Counted from the stretch's first letter, positions 28,982 to 37,806 are shown. The stretch is DNA of 64,000 nt from Actinomyces oris (GCF_001937665.1 NZ_MSKL01000006.1:1-64000); one strand, 5' to 3'. The notes: generated by a model from the letters alone, not told the origin. Translations and numbers: made by a program.

Positions 28982-29389
28982 ATGATCCCCCGGCCCCGCT
29001 CCGCCTGCCCGATCAACCGCAGCCTCGAGATGCTCGGCGACAGGTGGAGTCTGCTGATCCTGCGAGACATCGTCCTGCATGACCGGCGCTCCTTCCGCGA
29101 GCTGCTCACCGGCAGCGAGGAGGGCATCAGCGCCCCCGTGCTGTCCCGCAGACTGGCCGACCTGGTGGAGGCGGGTTTCCTCACCAAGAATGAGGTCGCC
29201 CGCGGCAAGCAGGGGAGGTACTCGCTGACCGAGCAGGGCCTGGCAACAGTGCCGCTGCTGATCGAACTCGGCAGACTCGGTGCACGCATCGACCCGTCGA
29301 CCGCCCACAACGCCCCCAAACTCAGCACAAATCCCGACGACCTCGCCAAGCGCATCGCTGCCCTACGCGAGACTCATCTCGCTGATTAA
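28982..29389 (+). CDS. HxlR-family winged-helix transcriptional regulator
   Basis: A 135-residue MarR-like winged-helix regulator of the HxlR family. ACPINRSLEMLGDRWSLLILRDI (with the conserved early Cys) and RRSFRELLTGSEEGISAPVLSRRLADLVEAGFL, then YSLTEQGLATVPLLIELGR are the family signature. Several family members sense quinones, aldehydes or oxidants through that N-terminal Cys. GGAAGGAGGG immediately upstream fixes ATG 28982. It is divergent from the MDR reductase and lies next to a strong inverted repeat, so repression of the reductase/hydrolase operon is inferred. Confidence 0.9.
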   Translation: MIPRPRSACPINRSLEMLGDRWSLLILRDIVLHDRRSFRELLTGSEEGISAPVLSRRLADLVEAGFLTKNEVARGKQGRYSLTEQGLATVPLLIELGRLGARIDPSTAHNAPKLSTNPDDLAKRIAALRETHLAD

Positions 29390-29440
29390 CACTCACCCCA
29401 CAACAACCGCGGAGGATGCCGGCCCACATGGACCTTCTTC

Positions 29441-30220
29441 TCAGCGGTAGGCCTCTGCGGAGGCGCTCTCGTCGTAGCGGGCCACGAGAACCAGGCCGGA
29501 CAGGGCGTAAGGGCCACCGATGTAGGGCATGACCCGAACCAGGGCGGCGGCCACCTTCTGGCGGGAGGAGCCGGCCCTGATCGCGCCGGCCACGTGCGGG
29601 CGCAGCTGGGTGGTGGCGCCGATGGCGGCGATGGCCACGAGGCTGATGAGTTCGCGCTGGGCGACGTCGAGCCCGCCGCGGGTGGCGAAGTCGCCGAAGG
29701 CGGAGGAGGTCAGCAGGTGGGGCACGAACTCGTCGAAGGGCTCGGGCAGGGCGGAGAAGACCTCCTTGACCTCGTTGCCGTACAGCGGGGCCTGGATGGC
29801 GGCGCCGGCCTGCTCGCGGGCACTGGGGTCGGTGGCGTCGACGGTGCCGGCGTTCTCCAGGGGCAGGGAGATGCCGTTGGCCTCAAAGACCCCGTTGGCG
29901 ATGTCGATGGCGTTGAGGGTCTTGGGGAAGCCGATGTAGGGGGCGCACTGGTAGATGGTCTCGCGCAGCTGGAGCGGGCTGGCGCCTATGTTGAGGGCGG
30001 CGCCCACATGCGCCCGCAGCTGCGGGAGGGTCTGCATGGCGGTCAGGACGGTGATGGTGAGCAGCTCTCGCTCGACGTCGGTGAGGACTCCCGTGGAGAA
30101 GGCCTCGTCGAAGATTCCGTTCTGGAGGATGTCGAACAGCTCGGGGTCCGTGGGGTGGGGTTGGGGCTCCACCCCGAACAGCCTGGTGAAGGTCTCACGT
30201 GCCTGCGGTGTCAGCGCCAT
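29441..30220 (-). CDS. Double carboxymuconolactone decarboxylase-domain protein
   Basis: A 259-residue protein with two CMD (AhpD-like) repeats. Repeat 1: VERELLTITVLTAMQTLPQLRAHVGAAL and LRETIYQCAPYIGFPKTLNAI; repeat 2: AQRELISLVAIAAIGATTQLRPHV and KVAAALVRVMPYIGGPYALSG. Only repeat 1 has a Cys (YQCAPY) near the active site, so it does not have the C-x-x-C of AhpD. It may be a gamma-carboxymuconolactone decarboxylase relative or a peroxide-defence protein. AAGGAG lies six bases before the ATG. No obvious partner nearby. Confidence 0.85.
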   Translation of the reverse strand: MALTPQARETFTRLFGVEPQPHPTDPELFDILQNGIFDEAFSTGVLTDVERELLTITVLTAMQTLPQLRAHVGAALNIGASPLQLRETIYQCAPYIGFPKTLNAIDIANGVFEANGISLPLENAGTVDATDPSAREQAGAAIQAPLYGNEVKEVFSALPEPFDEFVPHLLTSSAFGDFATRGGLDVAQRELISLVAIAAIGATTQLRPHVAGAIRAGSSRQKVAAALVRVMPYIGGPYALSGLVLVARYDESASAEAYR

Positions 30221-30349
30221 GGAGGGCTCCTTATGAAGTGCGAGCGGCTCAACCCGAGCATGTCACGTCCCTCCTCCGAGCGATAGGTTCTTCGACGCCC
30301 CTGCCTCGGCTTTCCGTGCGACGTGCGCGCGCACGTCGGCTGCCCTGGT

Positions 30350-32911
30350 TCACCCATGCTCCTCACCGGAGCTACGGCCGGCCTCGGCATCCGCGAGCAG
30401 TCGGCGTTCGGAGCCTGCGAGTCTCCGGGCCGTGCGGATGACGCGGGCGGCCTGTTTCTCGAGCTCGTCACGAGTCAGGCTCACGGCTCCGCCTTCCGGC
30501 TTGGTCCATCCACCCGGTCCACGGCCTGCGCTCCCTCGTTCAAGTGCTGCCAGGAGGTCCTCCAGGTCCGTCTCACCTCCGGGCATGAAGAGCTCGTTGC
30601 CGGCCTTGACGGTGGCGGCCGCGGTGGCACGCGGGTGCTTCATGTCGCTGCGGGTCATGCCGTCGACGACCCAATCGGTCATGACCAGGCCGTCGAAGCC
30701 CCACTCCCGGCGCAGGATCACCTCGAGCAGCTGGGCCGACTCGGAGGTGTGGACGCCGTTGATGAGGTTGTAGGAGGTCATGACGGCGGCGGGTCGGGCC
30801 TGGCGCACGCAGATCTCGAAGGCCCGCAGGTAGAGGTCGCGCAGGGCTCGGGGGCTGACCAGGCTGTTGGAGTTGAGGCGGTTGGTCTCCTGGTTGTTGC
30901 AAGCCAAGTGCTTCATGGTCACGCCCCGCCCCGGGTGGGACTGGACGCCGCGGGTGATGGCGGCGGCGATGCGTCCGGCCAGCAGCGGGTCCTCGGAGAG
31001 GTACTCGAAGTTGCGTCCGCACAGGACGGAGCGGTGCAGGTTGAAGGCGGGGGCGAGCCAGAGGTGGATGCCGAAGCGCTCCATCTCGGTTCCGACGACG
31101 TCACCGAGGCGCTCGACGAGTGCCGGGCTCCAGGACTGGGCGAGCGCGGTGCCGATGGGGATGGCGGTGGTGTACTGCTCGCGGATCTCGGTGGGTTCAC
31201 GGGGCTCGGGATCGTCGGCGATGCCGAGGGCCTCGCGTCCGGCGTCGTCCATGAGCTCGAGGAAGGTGGCGGGCAGGCTGGAGTCGCCCAGGGAGAAGGG
31301 GCCCTCGGCGTCGACACCGTAGGTGGGGGCCAGGCGCAGGCCGGCGGGGCCGTCGGCCATGATGATGCTGGGCAGTCCGGGGATCCGGGTGGTGGTCTGG
31401 CCCGCCGCACCGAAGACGGTGGTGGAGGCGGCCCCGATGACGGAGCGGGACTCCTCGCCGCTGCGGTAGTCCCCCAGGACGGTATGGATGAGCTCGTCGT
31501 CGCAGAGCCCCCGGGCCTGGGTGAGGGCCTGGCTGAAGCCCTCCGGCGCGGCCTGCTCATCGGGCTCGGCGACGTCCGACCGGCGCAGGTGGGCCGGGTC
31601 GACGTCGAGCACCGGCAGGCCGGTCGGGATGTCGAGGATCGCCGGGGCATCGGGCTTCCAGTCCGTGAAGCCGGGTTGCCCCAGGTCGCCGGTCAGGCAT
31701 CGGACGGTTGCGTCCTGGGCGAGCTCGACGACGGCGACAGGGCTCAGGTGCCGGCTGGAGGTTCCCGCCCGCAGCAGGTAGCGGCCGGCCTCCAGGATCG
31801 TGGCGCGGGCGGCCTCGTCGTAGGAGGCCAGGTCGGTCAGGTCGAGGCCGATAGTGACCTGTGCCGTGGCGCCGGGGGCGATTTCGTCGGTCTTGGTGAA
31901 GCCTGCGAGTACCTGGAGCGGCTGGTCGAGGCGTCCGGCCGGGACTCCGGCGTAGACCTGGACGATCTCCTTGCCCGGGTAATCGCCGGTGTTGGTGACG
32001 TCGACGTCGATGCTCACGCGGGCGCCGTCGAGGCTCACCTGGCGGGTCTGGATGTCGAAGGTCGTATAGCCCAGTCCGAATCCGAAGGGGAAGAGGGGTT
32101 CCTTGCCGACCGAGTCGTAGAAGCGGTAGCCGACGTAGACTCCCTCACGGTAGTGGGTGTCATCCGGGTCACCGAAGTCACCGATCTGGTCATCCTCGTC
32201 CCAGGCGCTCCAGGTGGTGGCGAGCTTGCCGGAGGGGTAGGTCAGCCCCAGGAGAACGTCGGCGAAGGCGTCGCCGATGCAGGCGCCGAGCTGGGAGAGC
32301 AGGAGGATGTTGGCAACGTCATCGAGTGGGCTGAGGTCGACGACGCCGCCCACGTTGAGTACGAGGAGGAAGCGCTCGAAGCGCGCATTGAGGGCGAGGA
32401 TGTCGCGGATCTCGGTGTGGGTGAGCTTGAGGTCTCCGGCCTCGGGGCTGCGGTCACTGCCTTCCCCGGAGGTTCGGGACAGGACGTAGACGGCCGCCTC
32501 CGGGTCGGTGCCGGTCTCGACGTCAAGGGGGATCGTGTACTCCGGCTCAGGCATGACCGAGCCCATTCCGACCATGATGGCGGGGACGCGTCGCTCAGCC
32601 GCCTCGGCCCTGATGCCGGCGATGAAGTCCTCATGGGCCTGGAGACGGATACGGTCGTAGGCATCCAGCCAGGGCCGGGTGACGATGGTGAAGCCGGCCG
32701 TCTCCAGCCCCTCCTCGATGGTGGTGACGTGGCGGGAGTTGACGTCGCCGCTCCCTGTTCCGCCCTTGATGGTGCTGCGGGCGCCAGAGCCGAACAGGGC
32801 GATCTCGCCCGGCTCAGTCAGGGGAAGGGCGCCGTCGGAGCGCAGCAGCACCATGCACTCGGGGGCCAGGGCACGGACGGCGGCGAGGTGGTCGGTCTCG
32901 TAGGCTTCCAT
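30350..32911 (-). CDS. Glycoside hydrolase family 3 beta-glucosidase with swapped domain order
   Basis: An 853-residue cytoplasmic enzyme. The GH3 C-domain comes first (MVLLRSDGALPL, ALFGSGARSTIKGGTGSGD), followed by a linker containing YRFYDSVGKEPLFPFGFGLGYTTF and a fibronectin-III-like domain (VTNTGDYPGKEIVQVYAG, ELAQDATVRC). The (beta/alpha)8 N-domain is last (MADGPAGLRLAP, RNFEYLSEDPLLAGRIA, TMKHLACNNQE, LVMTDWVVDG with the nucleophile Asp near residue 745). This inverted order is known in some GH3 enzymes, for example from Ruminococcus. ATG 32911 has AGGAG eight or nine bases upstream. Broad beta-glucoside specificity is inferred. Confidence 0.92.
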   Translation of the reverse strand: MEAYETDHLAAVRALAPECMVLLRSDGALPLTEPGEIALFGSGARSTIKGGTGSGDVNSRHVTTIEEGLETAGFTIVTRPWLDAYDRIRLQAHEDFIAGIRAEAAERRVPAIMVGMGSVMPEPEYTIPLDVETGTDPEAAVYVLSRTSGEGSDRSPEAGDLKLTHTEIRDILALNARFERFLLVLNVGGVVDLSPLDDVANILLLSQLGACIGDAFADVLLGLTYPSGKLATTWSAWDEDDQIGDFGDPDDTHYREGVYVGYRFYDSVGKEPLFPFGFGLGYTTFDIQTRQVSLDGARVSIDVDVTNTGDYPGKEIVQVYAGVPAGRLDQPLQVLAGFTKTDEIAPGATAQVTIGLDLTDLASYDEAARATILEAGRYLLRAGTSSRHLSPVAVVELAQDATVRCLTGDLGQPGFTDWKPDAPAILDIPTGLPVLDVDPAHLRRSDVAEPDEQAAPEGFSQALTQARGLCDDELIHTVLGDYRSGEESRSVIGAASTTVFGAAGQTTTRIPGLPSIIMADGPAGLRLAPTYGVDAEGPFSLGDSSLPATFLELMDDAGREALGIADDPEPREPTEIREQYTTAIPIGTALAQSWSPALVERLGDVVGTEMERFGIHLWLAPAFNLHRSVLCGRNFEYLSEDPLLAGRIAAAITRGVQSHPGRGVTMKHLACNNQETNRLNSNSLVSPRALRDLYLRAFEICVRQARPAAVMTSYNLINGVHTSESAQLLEVILRREWGFDGLVMTDWVVDGMTRSDMKHPRATAAATVKAGNELFMPGGETDLEDLLAALERGSAGRGPGGWTKPEGGAVSLTRDELEKQAARVIRTARRLAGSERRLLADAEAGRSSGEEHG

Positions 32912-33086
32912 ATCGCGATCTCCTCTTGTCATGCCGACGGCAGCGCCACGTGCAGGCCTCCGCACTGAGTGAACGAACTGGATTCACCCCATCATCGCGG
33001 TGCTGTGATGCCTACGATAACGGAGCAGACACCGGATCCGGAGATGTTGCCGGAGAGCGCTCGGTGCTCTGCGGAGTGGAGGAATC

Positions 33087-34091
33087 ATGAAGGCACCCAG
33101 GAGAGTCAGCGGGAGCAGAATCGCCGTCGGCGTGGCCAGTGTCGGCCTGACGGTGGGGGCCTTCAGCCTTTACTCCCGTAAGCGCTACAGGCGCTCGGCC
33201 GCAGCGAGCCTGGCGGAGTACAGCACCCGACCGGTCAAGATGGCGCACGCCCGCATGTCGATCACCAACCGGATCGCCCGCCTGGCCAGCCGCCCCGAAC
33301 CTGCCCGCACCGTCGTCTTCCCGGCCTGGGGGCGCTTCTTCTACGACCTGGAGCGGCGCGAAAACTCGGGCATGCCCGTCTACTACGTCCGCCCGCATAC
33401 GCCGTCGAACACGATCGTCATCTACCTCCACGGCGGCGGATACATCTCGACGGCGGTCTCGGCTCATGCCTGGCTGGTCGACCACCTCGCCCGCAGCACG
33501 GGGGCCGGTTTCATCATGCCGCTCTATCCGTTGGCACCCCATCACACCTGGCAGGAGGCGCACCGGCTGGTGCTGGACCTCTACCGGCGCGCGGTCGCCG
33601 AGAACCCGGGTAAGCGGATCGTCCTCATGGGTGATAGCTCGGGCGGAGGCCTGGCGGCGGTCATCGCCCTGTCCCTGGCCGAGGCCGGCGACGCTCAGCC
33701 CGACGAGCTCGCCCTCATCTCGCCCTGGGTCGACATCACCAACACCAACCCGGAGATCGCCGATTACGTCGACACCGACCCGCTCATGGCTCCCGAGCCC
33801 CTCGCCGAGATCGGGCGGTGCTGGGCGGGAGACACTCCTCCGATCGACTGGCACCTTTCCCCCATCTACGGCGACCTGTCGGGCTTGAAGAAGGTGACAA
33901 CCTTCGTGGGGACCCGGGAGATCTTCCTGCCGGACAATGCGCTCTTCCACGCCAAGCTCCTGGAGGCCGGGGTCGACTCGACGCTGCACGTCGGCGAGGG
34001 CCTCAACCACGTCTACCCGATGTTCCCCACTCCTGAGGGGCATCGGGCGCGGCGCGACCTCGTTCGCCTGGTCACCGGGGAGCTCGCCTAG
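33087..34091 (+). CDS. Membrane-anchored HSL-type alpha/beta hydrolase
   Basis: A 334-residue esterase of the hormone-sensitive-lipase family. IYLHGGGYISTAVSAHA carries the HGGG oxyanion motif, VLMGDSSGGGLAAVIALSLA the GDSSGG elbow, PEIADYVDTDPLM and EGLNHVYPMFPTPEG the acid and His regions. An N-terminal stretch (RIAVGVASVGLTVGAFSLYS) is a membrane anchor or uncleaved signal. GGAGG lies four bases before ATG 33087. It stands alone, divergent from the GH3 gene. The natural ester is unknown. Confidence 0.88.
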   Translation: MKAPRRVSGSRIAVGVASVGLTVGAFSLYSRKRYRRSAAASLAEYSTRPVKMAHARMSITNRIARLASRPEPARTVVFPAWGRFFYDLERRENSGMPVYYVRPHTPSNTIVIYLHGGGYISTAVSAHAWLVDHLARSTGAGFIMPLYPLAPHHTWQEAHRLVLDLYRRAVAENPGKRIVLMGDSSGGGLAAVIALSLAEAGDAQPDELALISPWVDITNTNPEIADYVDTDPLMAPEPLAEIGRCWAGDTPPIDWHLSPIYGDLSGLKKVTTFVGTREIFLPDNALFHAKLLEAGVDSTLHVGEGLNHVYPMFPTPEGHRARRDLVRLVTGELA

Positions 34092-34158
34092 CCACGTTCG
34101 ATGACCGCCACTGGCCGTCAAGTGTGGAGGCAATCGTCGTCACATAACAGTGCGAGGA

Positions 34159-35475
34159 TCAGGGACTCAAAGCCTTCAGGGGGAAGGTCACAGCGCCATC
34201 GGGAAGCATCATCGTGGAACCGTCCGCAGTAACAACAGCCCTGAACTGTGGGAGAGGTGTCCGCGTCGTGTCGATATCTCCGACGAACGCCGCCAGCGAG
34301 GACTGAGCCGCAGGAATCTGCCTCTGTCCCAGCTTGACCTCGAAGGCGGCCCACCGTCCGTCATCGAGCTCGACAATAACGTCCGCTTCTCTGCCCGACT
34401 TGTCCCGGAAATGATAGATGTGACCACCCAGTACCTCAGCGAAGACCCTCAGGTGCTGCACGACCAGCGACTCGAACCAGAACCCGGCCGTCTCCAGGTC
34501 CTGCATCAACCGCCCCGGCGAGGTCGCGGTCACTGCCGCAGCCAGCGCGGGATCAACGAAGTGCAGTTTCGACGACGTCCGCACCGCATAGCGAGACCTC
34601 AAATGAGGAGCCCAGGCCGGCTGCTCCTCGACGACGAACAGGCGCTTGAGGGCGTTCACGTAAGCGATCGCCGTCTCTCCGGACAACGATTGTCCGGAGA
34701 CATCCTTCGCGATGGTGGCGAAAGAGGCTTCCGTCGAAATATGCCGGGCGAGAGACCGTATGAGGGCACGCATCCTCAAGGGGTCCCGGCGCGGCTCACC
34801 ATCGAGACGGCCGATGTCGATACTGATGATGTCATCGATATAGTCCCGCAGATGACGTTGTGCCTGAGAAGTCGTCAGATCACGATCCCCGGGCCACCCT
34901 CCGTGGACCAGCTCGTCAAGGACCTCGGCCACGCTCGTTCCCGAGACCAGCACAGGTTCGGGAGCCTGACCATCGAACAGTCCCGCAAGTGAGACGCTTC
35001 CATCGCCGAGACCACGCTCAAACAGGGTCATCGGACGCATGCGGATTCGCGATACCCGATGTGCGCCTGAGTGGCGAGCAGCGTCCTCAGCCGGGACGGA
35101 GGATCCAGTCAGGAGGAACTGCCCCGGACGCTGACGTGAGTCGATCTCTCGACGCACCAGATTCCACAGGGAGGGCTCGATCTGCCACTCGTCAATAAGA
35201 CGCGGGGCCTCCCCGGCCAGAATCAGGGACGGGTCGACCTCCAGGGCCGCGCGCAGCTGCGGCAGCCCTGAGTCGAGGGCCACCTCGGAGGAGGCGTGCC
35301 GGCGGCCGGTCATGGTCTTGCCACAGGCCCGCACTCCCTCGAGGAGGACGCCTCCCGAGTAGCCGAGCGAGTCCTGGACGACGTGGTCGACAACCCGCGG
35401 CAGATAGCCGTTCTGACCCACCAGTTCTTCAGCCTCTCTTGCAGGATCCGGCCTCGATCCGGATGTTGGCGCCAT
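34159..35475 (-). CDS. AAA-type ATPase with DUF4143 C-terminal domain
   Basis: A 438-residue protein. The N-terminal ATPase has a Walker A GVRACGKT, the family's LIDEWQIEPSLWNLVRREID (Walker B) and QFLLTGSSVPAEDAARHSGAHRVSRIRMRPMTLFE. The C-terminal DUF4143 part ends in a restriction-like motif, HFRDKSGREADVIVELDDG then AFEVKLG (D ... E-x-K). Family members are accessory genes, often in defence or variable regions, with unproved function. The start ATG 35475 lies inside the first of four 23-bp direct repeats, with GGGGGA upstream; an ATG 12 codons earlier (35511) is also in a repeat. Confidence 0.85.
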   Translation of the reverse strand: MAPTSGSRPDPAREAEELVGQNGYLPRVVDHVVQDSLGYSGGVLLEGVRACGKTMTGRRHASSEVALDSGLPQLRAALEVDPSLILAGEAPRLIDEWQIEPSLWNLVRREIDSRQRPGQFLLTGSSVPAEDAARHSGAHRVSRIRMRPMTLFERGLGDGSVSLAGLFDGQAPEPVLVSGTSVAEVLDELVHGGWPGDRDLTTSQAQRHLRDYIDDIISIDIGRLDGEPRRDPLRMRALIRSLARHISTEASFATIAKDVSGQSLSGETAIAYVNALKRLFVVEEQPAWAPHLRSRYAVRTSSKLHFVDPALAAAVTATSPGRLMQDLETAGFWFESLVVQHLRVFAEVLGGHIYHFRDKSGREADVIVELDDGRWAAFEVKLGQRQIPAAQSSLAAFVGDIDTTRTPLPQFRAVVTADGSTMMLPDGAVTFPLKALSP

Positions 35476-35558
35476 TCTAATCCCCCATATGGCGTCTATC
35501 CAGCCCGGCATGTGGCGCCATTTCGATCCGACACGTGGCGTTTATTGACCAGGTGAAC
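35467..35558. repeat. Four 23-bp direct repeats at the DUF4143 ATPase start
   Basis: TGGCG recurs at 35467, 35490, 35513 and 35536, exactly 23 bp apart, followed by a conserved Y-ATT/TAT then a pyrimidine-rich part ending CAYR in the first three units. The units are degenerate (about 60% alike). They cover the ATPase start codon and the end of a truncated toxin gene. Candidate operator array or iteron-like protein-binding array. Confidence 0.65.
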
Positions 35559-35681
35559 ACGAACTGGCTCGCTCACCGGAGACACGTCATCGACGGCGAA
35601 GAACTCATCCAGGGCAAGACCGCGCGTCTTGGCCCGCTTGAGATCCTTCGTGCACTTGTTCGAGATGACGATCTGGAGCAT
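35496..35681 (-). pseudogene. Truncated RelE/YafQ-like toxin remnant
   Basis: The first 30 residues, MLQIVISNKCTKDLKRAKTR then LALDEFFAVDDV, match the N terminus of YafQ/RelE-family mRNA interferases. The sequence then runs into unrelated codons and stops at residue 61, before the catalytic C-terminal half. The break is in the 23-bp repeat region. The ATG at 35681 overlaps the stop of the antitoxin remnant as TGATG, the normal toxin-antitoxin arrangement. Confidence 0.65.
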
Positions 35682-35791
35682 CACAGGCCCAGGTCGTTGA
35701 GCAGGTCAGCCGCACTCCGATAGCGCTTGGCCGTTCCTGCGGTGATCCCCGCATCAGCCTCCTCGTCAGCCCGTCGCACCTCGGCAGTCAT
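35681..35791 (-). pseudogene. C-terminal remnant of a RelB/DinJ-like antitoxin
   Basis: Only 36 codons remain (ATG or GTG start just before), reading MTAEVRRADEEADAG then KRYRSAADLLNDLGL. This is the acidic C-terminal tail typical of RelB/DinJ antitoxins, whose N-terminal DNA-binding part is missing: its place is taken by the end of the response regulator gene (stop at 35800). The remnant still overlaps the toxin start as TGATG. Confidence 0.6.
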
Positions 35792-35799
35792 GCCCCGGC

Positions 35800-36480
35800 T
35801 CACCCGGCCTGTGCGCAGCGGTAGTACATGACTGCGACCTGGGTGCGGTTGCGCAGGCCGAGCTTGGCCAGGATCGCGCTGATGTGGTTGCGCACCGTGC
35901 CCTCACTCATGAACAGCCGTGCCGCGGCCTCGGCGTTGTCCAGTCCCTCGGCCACGGCCTCGACCACCTCGTACTCGCGGTCGGTCAGGGCCGCGAAGGC
36001 GGTGCTCCGCAGGTCCTTGGCGGACGGTCCCGGGGCCTCCTCTGCCTGCTCCCGCCCTCCGGGGCGCCCGCTGAGCCCCATGGTGGTACTGCGCTCGAGC
36101 ACCTCCCCCTCCAGGACGCAGACCCCGGCCATGACGGAGCGCAACGCCGGGGCGACCTGGGCGACGTCCTGCTTGATGAGGTAGCCGCGCGCCCCCATCT
36201 TGAGGGCCCGCACGATGTACTCGTCGTCGGAGAAGGTGGTCAGGAAGACGATGCGCGCCCCGGCATCCTCGGCCAGGATCCGCTCGGCCGCGCTGAGTCC
36301 GTCGCCGCCGGGCATCTGGATGTCCATGAGGAGGATGTCGGGAGCCAGCTCCCGATAGCGCTCCATGGCCTCGGGGCCTGAGCAGCCCAGGCCGACGACC
36401 TCGACGTCATCCTCGACCGACAGGATCGTGGACAGGGACTGGGCGACGAGCGCGTCGTCGTCGACGATGAGGACTCTCAT
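35800..36480 (-). CDS. LuxR-family response regulator
   Basis: A 226-residue NarL/DesR-type regulator. Receiver: MRVLIVDDDALVAQSLST, phospho-acceptor Asp in DILLMDIQMPGGDG, and MGARGYLIKQDV. Output: LTDREYEVVEAVAEGLDNAEAAARLFMSEGTVRNHISAILAKLGLRNRTQ. A linker of about 40 residues rich in Gly and Glu joins them. The gene overlaps the sensor kinase stop by four bases (ATGA). The likely target is the divergent ABC transporter operon, whose promoter has three GTCATGAC-type half-site pairs. Confidence 0.93.
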   Translation of the reverse strand: MRVLIVDDDALVAQSLSTILSVEDDVEVVGLGCSGPEAMERYRELAPDILLMDIQMPGGDGLSAAERILAEDAGARIVFLTTFSDDEYIVRALKMGARGYLIKQDVAQVAPALRSVMAGVCVLEGEVLERSTTMGLSGRPGGREQAEEAPGPSAKDLRSTAFAALTDREYEVVEAVAEGLDNAEAAARLFMSEGTVRNHISAILAKLGLRNRTQVAVMYYRCAQAG

Positions 36481-37613
36481 GATGCTCCTTCTCTCCCCTG
36501 TCCGTTCTTGGGGATCGTGGCGAAGACCGTGAACCGGGGTCGCGGGGTGATCCGCACCCGGCCGCCCAGGGCCTCGACCCGCTCAGTCATGGAGCGCAGC
36601 CCCAGGCCCGCGCCCCCGTGGCCGTCCACGGCCGGCTCGTCCTCGGCGGGGACGACGCCGTCATTGTCAACGGTCACCTGCCAGAACGCAGGGTAGTCGG
36701 TGACGGCCACGCGGGCCGAGCGGGCTCTGCCGTGGCGGGCGGCGTTGGTCAGGGCCTCACGCACGACGGCCACGACGCAGCGCGCCACCGCCGACGGGGG
36801 CTCGACGTCAGTGGAGCAGTCGACGCTCACGGAGTCGATGCCGCAGCGCGAGCCCAGCATGTTGAGGGAGGTGGCCAGCTCCTCGCCGTCGTCGGACAGG
36901 GCGTGGACGGAGCGGCGCATGGAGTCCAGGGCCTCGTCGAGGCCTCCATCCAGGGTGGTCAGGTCGGCAACGACGCCCGGCTCGTCGCGGTGGACGACCT
37001 GGAGGGCCTTGACCTGCAGCAGGAGGCGAGTGAGGAGATGGCCGACGCCGTCGTGGATCTCGCGGGCGATGCGGGTGCGTTCGGCCAGGGCGGCGGCGCG
37101 CAGCTCGTAGTCCTGGGCCTGGAGCAGCCGGGCGTTCGTGTCCTGCAGGGTGAGGACCTTCTCGCGCAGGTCATCGCGCACCACGTGCAGGCTCCTTCGC
37201 GCCACCTCCTCCTGGACGGTGCGCAGCGCGAGGAGGGCCGCGAGAGCGCAGACCGCCAGAGCGAGGGCCAGCACGGGCATGTCCCGAACCCGCGTGACCA
37301 TGACGGCCGCGAAGGGGATGCAGACGGCCATGGCCGCCATTCGCTCGTGCCGGGTCCCGAGCGCGCCGAGGCGGGCCAGGGCGTAGACGACCAGCGGAAC
37401 CCCAGCCACGGAGTCCGCCGAGAGGGCTCCCACCAGGAGGTAGGCAGCCGGGACGGCGATGCCCCACCGTCGCTGATCGACGGTCATGCTCAGGCCGGCG
37501 ACGGTCACGGCCGCGATCAGCCAGATCACGGCGGCCGTCTTCACCTGCCCCACGAGCAGGACCAGCAGGAGGCAACCGCACAGCAGCACGCCTTTGTCGG
37601 CCAGAACCTTCAC
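36477..37613 (-). CDS. DesK/LiaS-like sensor histidine kinase
   Basis: A 378-residue kinase with about five N-terminal membrane helices (LLCGCLLLVLLVGQVKTAAVIW through LALALAVCALAALLALRTV), a coiled coil (VLTLQDTNARLLQAQDYELRAA), a HisKA_3 phospho-acceptor (ERTRIAREIHDGVGHLLTRLL) and an HATPase module (VREALTNAARHG, VTVDNDGVVP, GGAGLGLRSMTERVEALGG). The start is GTG 37613; GAGGG directly abuts it and is too close to be a proper site, so leaderless translation is possible. It is co-transcribed with the response regulator and divergent from an ABC exporter operon. Confidence 0.92.
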   Translation of the reverse strand: MKVLADKGVLLCGCLLLVLLVGQVKTAAVIWLIAAVTVAGLSMTVDQRRWGIAVPAAYLLVGALSADSVAGVPLVVYALARLGALGTRHERMAAMAVCIPFAAVMVTRVRDMPVLALALAVCALAALLALRTVQEEVARRSLHVVRDDLREKVLTLQDTNARLLQAQDYELRAAALAERTRIAREIHDGVGHLLTRLLLQVKALQVVHRDEPGVVADLTTLDGGLDEALDSMRRSVHALSDDGEELATSLNMLGSRCGIDSVSVDCSTDVEPPSAVARCVVAVVREALTNAARHGRARSARVAVTDYPAFWQVTVDNDGVVPAEDEPAVDGHGGAGLGLRSMTERVEALGGRVRITPRPRFTVFATIPKNGQGREGAS

Positions 37614-37683
37614 CCCTCGATTATCGGTCGGTGGCCGGCGCTCGTGGGCCCGGCATGCCGTGAGTGGACTCGTTCCGGCATCT

Positions 37684-37720
37684 CATGACAGAAGTCATGG
37701 GGGCCGGCCGCAGTCATGAC
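37684..37720. promoter_or_regulatory. GTCATGAC-type operator cluster before the ABC operon
   Basis: CATGAC-AGAA-GTCATG (37684-37699) is a dyad, and GTCATGAC (37713-37720) is a perfect palindrome of the same half-sites 14 nt further on. They lie in the 193-bp divergent region between the kinase and the ABC transporter genes, as expected for binding of the LuxR-type regulator. Confidence 0.65.
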
Positions 37721-37806
37721 AACAGGCACTTCTGAGCGCCACCGCGCCCCGCGACCATGGATGCCATGAGCCGGGGACCACCGGCGGAACAAAGGAAGGA
37801 GTCGAG

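Noticed and set aside
30323-32968. 881-codon open frame on the plus strand opposite the GH3 gene
   Set aside because: Antisense shadow of a clear GH3 enzyme; no motif of its own.
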